Below are positions 61,021 to 64,000 of a stretch of 64,000 nucleotides of DNA, piece after piece. The DNA comes from Xanthobacteraceae bacterium (GTDB lineage Bacteria; Pseudomonadota; Alphaproteobacteria; Rhizobiales; Xanthobacteraceae). Location: NCBI GenBank assembly GCA_019750915.1, contig JAIENY010000010.1, positions 1 through 64,000 of the forward strand, written 5' to 3'. A program made the position numbers and the translations under genes. How positions within the stretch are numbered: position 1 is the first letter of the stretch; every line of letters starts with the position of its first letter. The notes below the pieces were generated by a model. The model was not told the origin of the DNA and did no database searches. It saw nothing but the letters and a program-made list of their open reading frames with translations.

Positions 61021-61202
61021 GAGAGCCCGTTTCCCGTTAGATCGGAACGCCGCGTCACGCCGCGCGCTTCGAGGTCTCGCAACGCCGTGCGCTGACGCCG
61101 GTAGTCGATGATGATGCTTGCGATAAGCCCAAGCACCACGATGACCACGAGGCCGTAGGACGTCAAAATAAAGTCGGCGTATTTTCCGAAAATCGCTGTC
61201 AT
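61017..61202 (-). CDS. ccmD: Heme exporter protein CcmD
   Basis: 61 aa MTAIFGKYADFILTSYGLVVIVVLGLIASIIIDYRRQRTAL; between ccmC and ccmG. Confidence 0.9.
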   Translation of the reverse strand: MTAIFGKYADFILTSYGLVVIVVLGLIASIIIDYRRQRTALRDLEARGVTRRSDLTGNGLS

Positions 61203-61927
61203 GACGCAGGCCGGGCCGCCTGCATGATCTGAAGCGTCCGCACTCTGCGCTTGAGGATCTCGTTGCGGATCGCCGCCAGATGAAGCGTCACGAACAGAAG
61301 CGTAAAGCCTGCCGCCATGGTGAGTAACGGAATCAGGAAAGCGCGGTCGAGCGTTGGGCCGTCCATGCGAAAAACGGACTCGCCCTGATGAAGCGTGTTC
61401 CACCAATCGACGGAAAACTTGATGATCGGGATGTTGATCGCGCCGACCAGCGTCAGCACAGCAGCGGCCCGTGCGGCCCGCGAGGGGTCCTCAACAGCCC
61501 GCCACAGCGCGATCAGGCCCAGATACATCAGGAACAGGATCAGGACCGACGTCAGTCGCGCGTCCCACTGCCAATACGTTCCCCACATCGGGCGGCCCCA
61601 GAGCGAGCCGGTCGTGAGCGCAAGAAAAGTGAAGCAGGCGCCGATCGGCGCGGCGGCTTTTTGCGCGACATCAGCAAGCGGATGCCGCCACACCAGTGTG
61701 CCGAGCGCGGCGATGCTCATCACCCCCCAGACCATCATCGACAGCCAAGCGTTCGGCACATGAATGAACATGATCTTGACCGTCGCGCCTTGCTGATAGT
61801 CATCCGGTGCCGTCCACGACAGATACAAACCGGCGACCAGCAACAGTGCCGTCATGATCGTGAGCCAGGGAAGTGTCCTGTTCACGAAACCGAGAAAACG
61901 GGTCGGGTTGGCGAGATCGCTCAGCAT
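61199..61927 (-). CDS. ccmC: Heme exporter protein CcmC
   Basis: HVPNAWLSMMVWGVMSIAALGTLVWRHPLAD; GSLWGRPMWGTYWQWDARLTSVLILFLMYLGL tryptophan-rich motif. Confidence 0.97.
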   Translation of the reverse strand: MLSDLANPTRFLGFVNRTLPWLTIMTALLLVAGLYLSWTAPDDYQQGATVKIMFIHVPNAWLSMMVWGVMSIAALGTLVWRHPLADVAQKAAAPIGACFTFLALTTGSLWGRPMWGTYWQWDARLTSVLILFLMYLGLIALWRAVEDPSRAARAAAVLTLVGAINIPIIKFSVDWWNTLHQGESVFRMDGPTLDRAFLIPLLTMAAGFTLLFVTLHLAAIRNEILKRRVRTLQIMQAARPAS

Positions 61928-61984
61928 GGCGGCTTTTTACCGGCGCTCCGAAGGTGGCGCAATGAGGGCGATACACTCCGCATC

Positions 61985-62650
61985 TCAGTCGAGCCCCTGA
62001 CGCAGACTGGCCGCGGCCGCGATCGGGCCAATCACGAGGCTTATCAGTGAAAGCGCGCAAAGGATGGAGAAAGGCGCACCGAGTTCGCCGCGATCGATGG
62101 CGGCATTGGACGCGGCGACGCCGAAGATCAGGATCGGAATCGACAGCGGAAGAACCAGAACAGCCAGAAGAAGCCCTCCGCGCCGCATAGTGACAGCCAA
62201 TGCGGCTCCGATCATGCCGGTCAACGTCAACGCGGGCGTGCCCGCGAGGAGCGTCAGGGTGACATTGACTGTCGCTTGCGGCTCGAGGTTAAGGAGAATG
62301 CCCGCAAACGGCGTTGCCACGATCAGCGGCAGGCCTGCGGCGATCCAATGCGCGGCGGCCTTGGCGACGCAACTCAGTTCGAGAGGGACGCGGCCCATGA
62401 GAATGAGGTCGAGCGAGCCGTCATCCTGATCGGCTGTGAAGAGGCGGTCCAGTGTCAACAGGCTTGCGAGCAGGGCGCCCAGCCATAACACCGCGGGACC
62501 GATCCGTTTGAGGAGCGGAACGTCCGGTCCGATTGCGAACGGCATCAACACGACAACGCTGAGAAAAAACAGGACGCCGACGACAGCGCCGCCGCCGATC
62601 CGCCAGGCGATGCGCAGGTCGCGCCTGAGCAATGCTGCAAGCGGACTCAC
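61985..62650 (-). CDS. ccmB: Heme exporter protein CcmB
   Basis: [37 protein letters not shown]; gene order. Confidence 0.95.
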   Translation of the reverse strand: MSPLAALLRRDLRIAWRIGGGAVVGVLFFLSVVVLMPFAIGPDVPLLKRIGPAVLWLGALLASLLTLDRLFTADQDDGSLDLILMGRVPLELSCVAKAAAHWIAAGLPLIVATPFAGILLNLEPQATVNVTLTLLAGTPALTLTGMIGAALAVTMRRGGLLLAVLVLPLSIPILIFGVAASNAAIDRGELGAPFSILCALSLISLVIGPIAAAASLRQGLD

Positions 62651-63252
62651 GCAGCCCCTCCCAAGCGGATTTCGTTTGTTGGAATGCCGATCGGGGCATG
62701 TGTCGCCGCGACGATGTGTCCGCCGCTCGCGAGATGGCTCTGCATGATGGCAGCGAAACTGATCTGGCCCGCCGAATCCAGCGCCGTCGTCGGCTCGTCA
62801 AGCAGCCAGACCGGCCGTTTGACTGCGAGCAGCCGGGCCATCGACAGCCGCCGCCGCTGCCCGGCCGACAAAAAGGCCGCGGGAAGATCGCCAATCGCGT
62901 CCAGTCCGACGGCCGCAAGGGCGGTCGTCATGTCGGCAACCTCGCCGCCGAGATAAGCCTGCCAGAAGGCCAGGTTTTCGCGGACACTCAGGGCGGCCTT
63001 GAGAGGATCGCGGTGGCCCAGATAATGAGCCTGTTCCTTCAGGGGCAATTCGGCGTTGCCGCCGTCGAACCGGATTGTCCCGGACTCCGCCGGCAGCAAC
63101 CCGGCGAGGATTCGCAAAAGGGACGATTTTCCTGCACCGTTCGGTCCGGTGACGGCCAGTGCGCCGCCCGCGGCCACTTCGAAATCGAGACCGGCGAAGA
63201 CCTCTCGGCTGCCGCGCACGCAGGTTACGTTCTGGCCGACAAGCCGCGTCAC
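62647..63252 (-). CDS. ccmA: Heme exporter ATP-binding protein CcmA
   Basis: [54 protein letters not shown] start at 63252. Confidence 0.95.
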   Translation of the reverse strand: MTRLVGQNVTCVRGSREVFAGLDFEVAAGGALAVTGPNGAGKSSLLRILAGLLPAESGTIRFDGGNAELPLKEQAHYLGHRDPLKAALSVRENLAFWQAYLGGEVADMTTALAAVGLDAIGDLPAAFLSAGQRRRLSMARLLAVKRPVWLLDEPTTALDSAGQISFAAIMQSHLASGGHIVAATHAPIGIPTNEIRLGGAA

Positions 63253-63470
63253 CGGAGCGCGCCTCGACCCATCAGGTGAGACGTGTTTTCGGGGGCGGGG
63301 GTATCTGGCGTCCACATGCTGGAAGACCAATGTCGTGTGGCGAACAGTCTGGAAAGATTCTATAGAACCGGGTCAGGTGCAACACACAATGCCAGACGGC
63401 GCAAGGCGGAGCTTTGCGCGCATAATATTGTGTATTGCCAATTTGTTATCACATGAGTGGGGTCTGCCAT

Positions 63471-64000
63471 ATGCCTTCCCTTGATAGTTTCAAAAGCCAA
63501 AAAACCCTCAAGGTCGGAGGTAAGACCTACGTTTATTACAGCCTTCCGGCCGCGGAAAAGAATGGGCTGAAGGGAATCTCCCGGCTGCCTTACTCGATGA
63601 AGGTCCTCCTCGAAAACCTTCTGCGCAACGAAGACGGACGCAGCGTCAAAAAAGAAGATATCGTCGCTTTTTCGAAGTGGGCGCGGAAAAAGACCCTTCA
63701 GCATGAAATCGCCTTCCGTCCTGCGCGCGTGCTGATGCAGGATTTTACGGGTGTCCCCGCGGTGGTGGACCTTGCCGCCATGCGGAATGCAATGAAGGCG
63801 CTCGGCGGCGATGCCCAGAAGATCAATCCGCTGGTGCCGGTCGATCTTGTGATCGATCACTCGGTGATCGTGAACTTCTTCGGCGACAACAAGGCCTTCG
63901 GAAAGAACGTCGCCGAAGAGTACAAACAGAATCAGGAGCGCTACGAATTCCTGAAATGGGGACAGCAGGCGTTCTCGAATTTCTCCGTGGTGCCGCCAGG
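63471..64000 (+). CDS. acnA: Aconitate hydratase (partial, runs off window end)
   Basis: Open frame from ATG 63471: MPSLDSFKSQKTLKVGGKTYVYYSLPAAEKNGLKGISRLPYSMKVLLENLLRNEDG...QDFTGVPAVVDLAAMR...PVDLVIDHSVIV. Confidence 0.96.
   Translation, partial: MPSLDSFKSQKTLKVGGKTYVYYSLPAAEKNGLKGISRLPYSMKVLLENLLRNEDGRSVKKEDIVAFSKWARKKTLQHEIAFRPARVLMQDFTGVPAVVDLAAMRNAMKALGGDAQKINPLVPVDLVIDHSVIVNFFGDNKAFGKNVAEEYKQNQERYEFLKWGQQAFSNFSVVPP

Overview
The window reads as a chromosomal segment of an alphaproteobacterium, most like Bradyrhizobiaceae/Nitrobacteraceae by gene content and order (inference; no search was run). Positions 1-34.6 kb are mostly housekeeping: sdhBADC, matB, leuB/asd/leuD/leuC, rplS-trmD-rimM-rpsP-ffh, dapF-mtaB, lrgAB plus LysR, ftsY-yciB. 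Positions 60.1-64 kb are also conserved in type: tRNA-Ser(CGA), ccmG-ccmDCBA, start of aconitase. Between them, about 34.6-60 kb looks like an accessory, catabolic block. It holds (i) a cyanate module (NrtA/CmpA-type ABC importer, cyanase, thiamine-dependent 2-keto-acid decarboxylase) facing a PAS-PAS-AAA+ sigma-54 activator, with a clear -24/-12 promoter and a perfect 15-bp inverted-repeat operator; (ii) a formylglycine-generating enzyme/arylsulfatase operon whose downstream genes (HAD phosphatase, small secreted-type ORF) look frameshifted or eroded; (iii) a nitrilase plus DJ-1/isonitrile-hydratase pair divergent from a Liv-type ABC importer; (iv) a decayed small gene and a chemoreceptor next to tRNA-Ser. 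No CRISPR array, rRNA, transposase or integrase was recognised. The best candidate for a little-described system is the sigma-54-controlled cyanate/decarboxylase locus with its three-box operator. Product names come from motif and family recognition by eye, not database searches.
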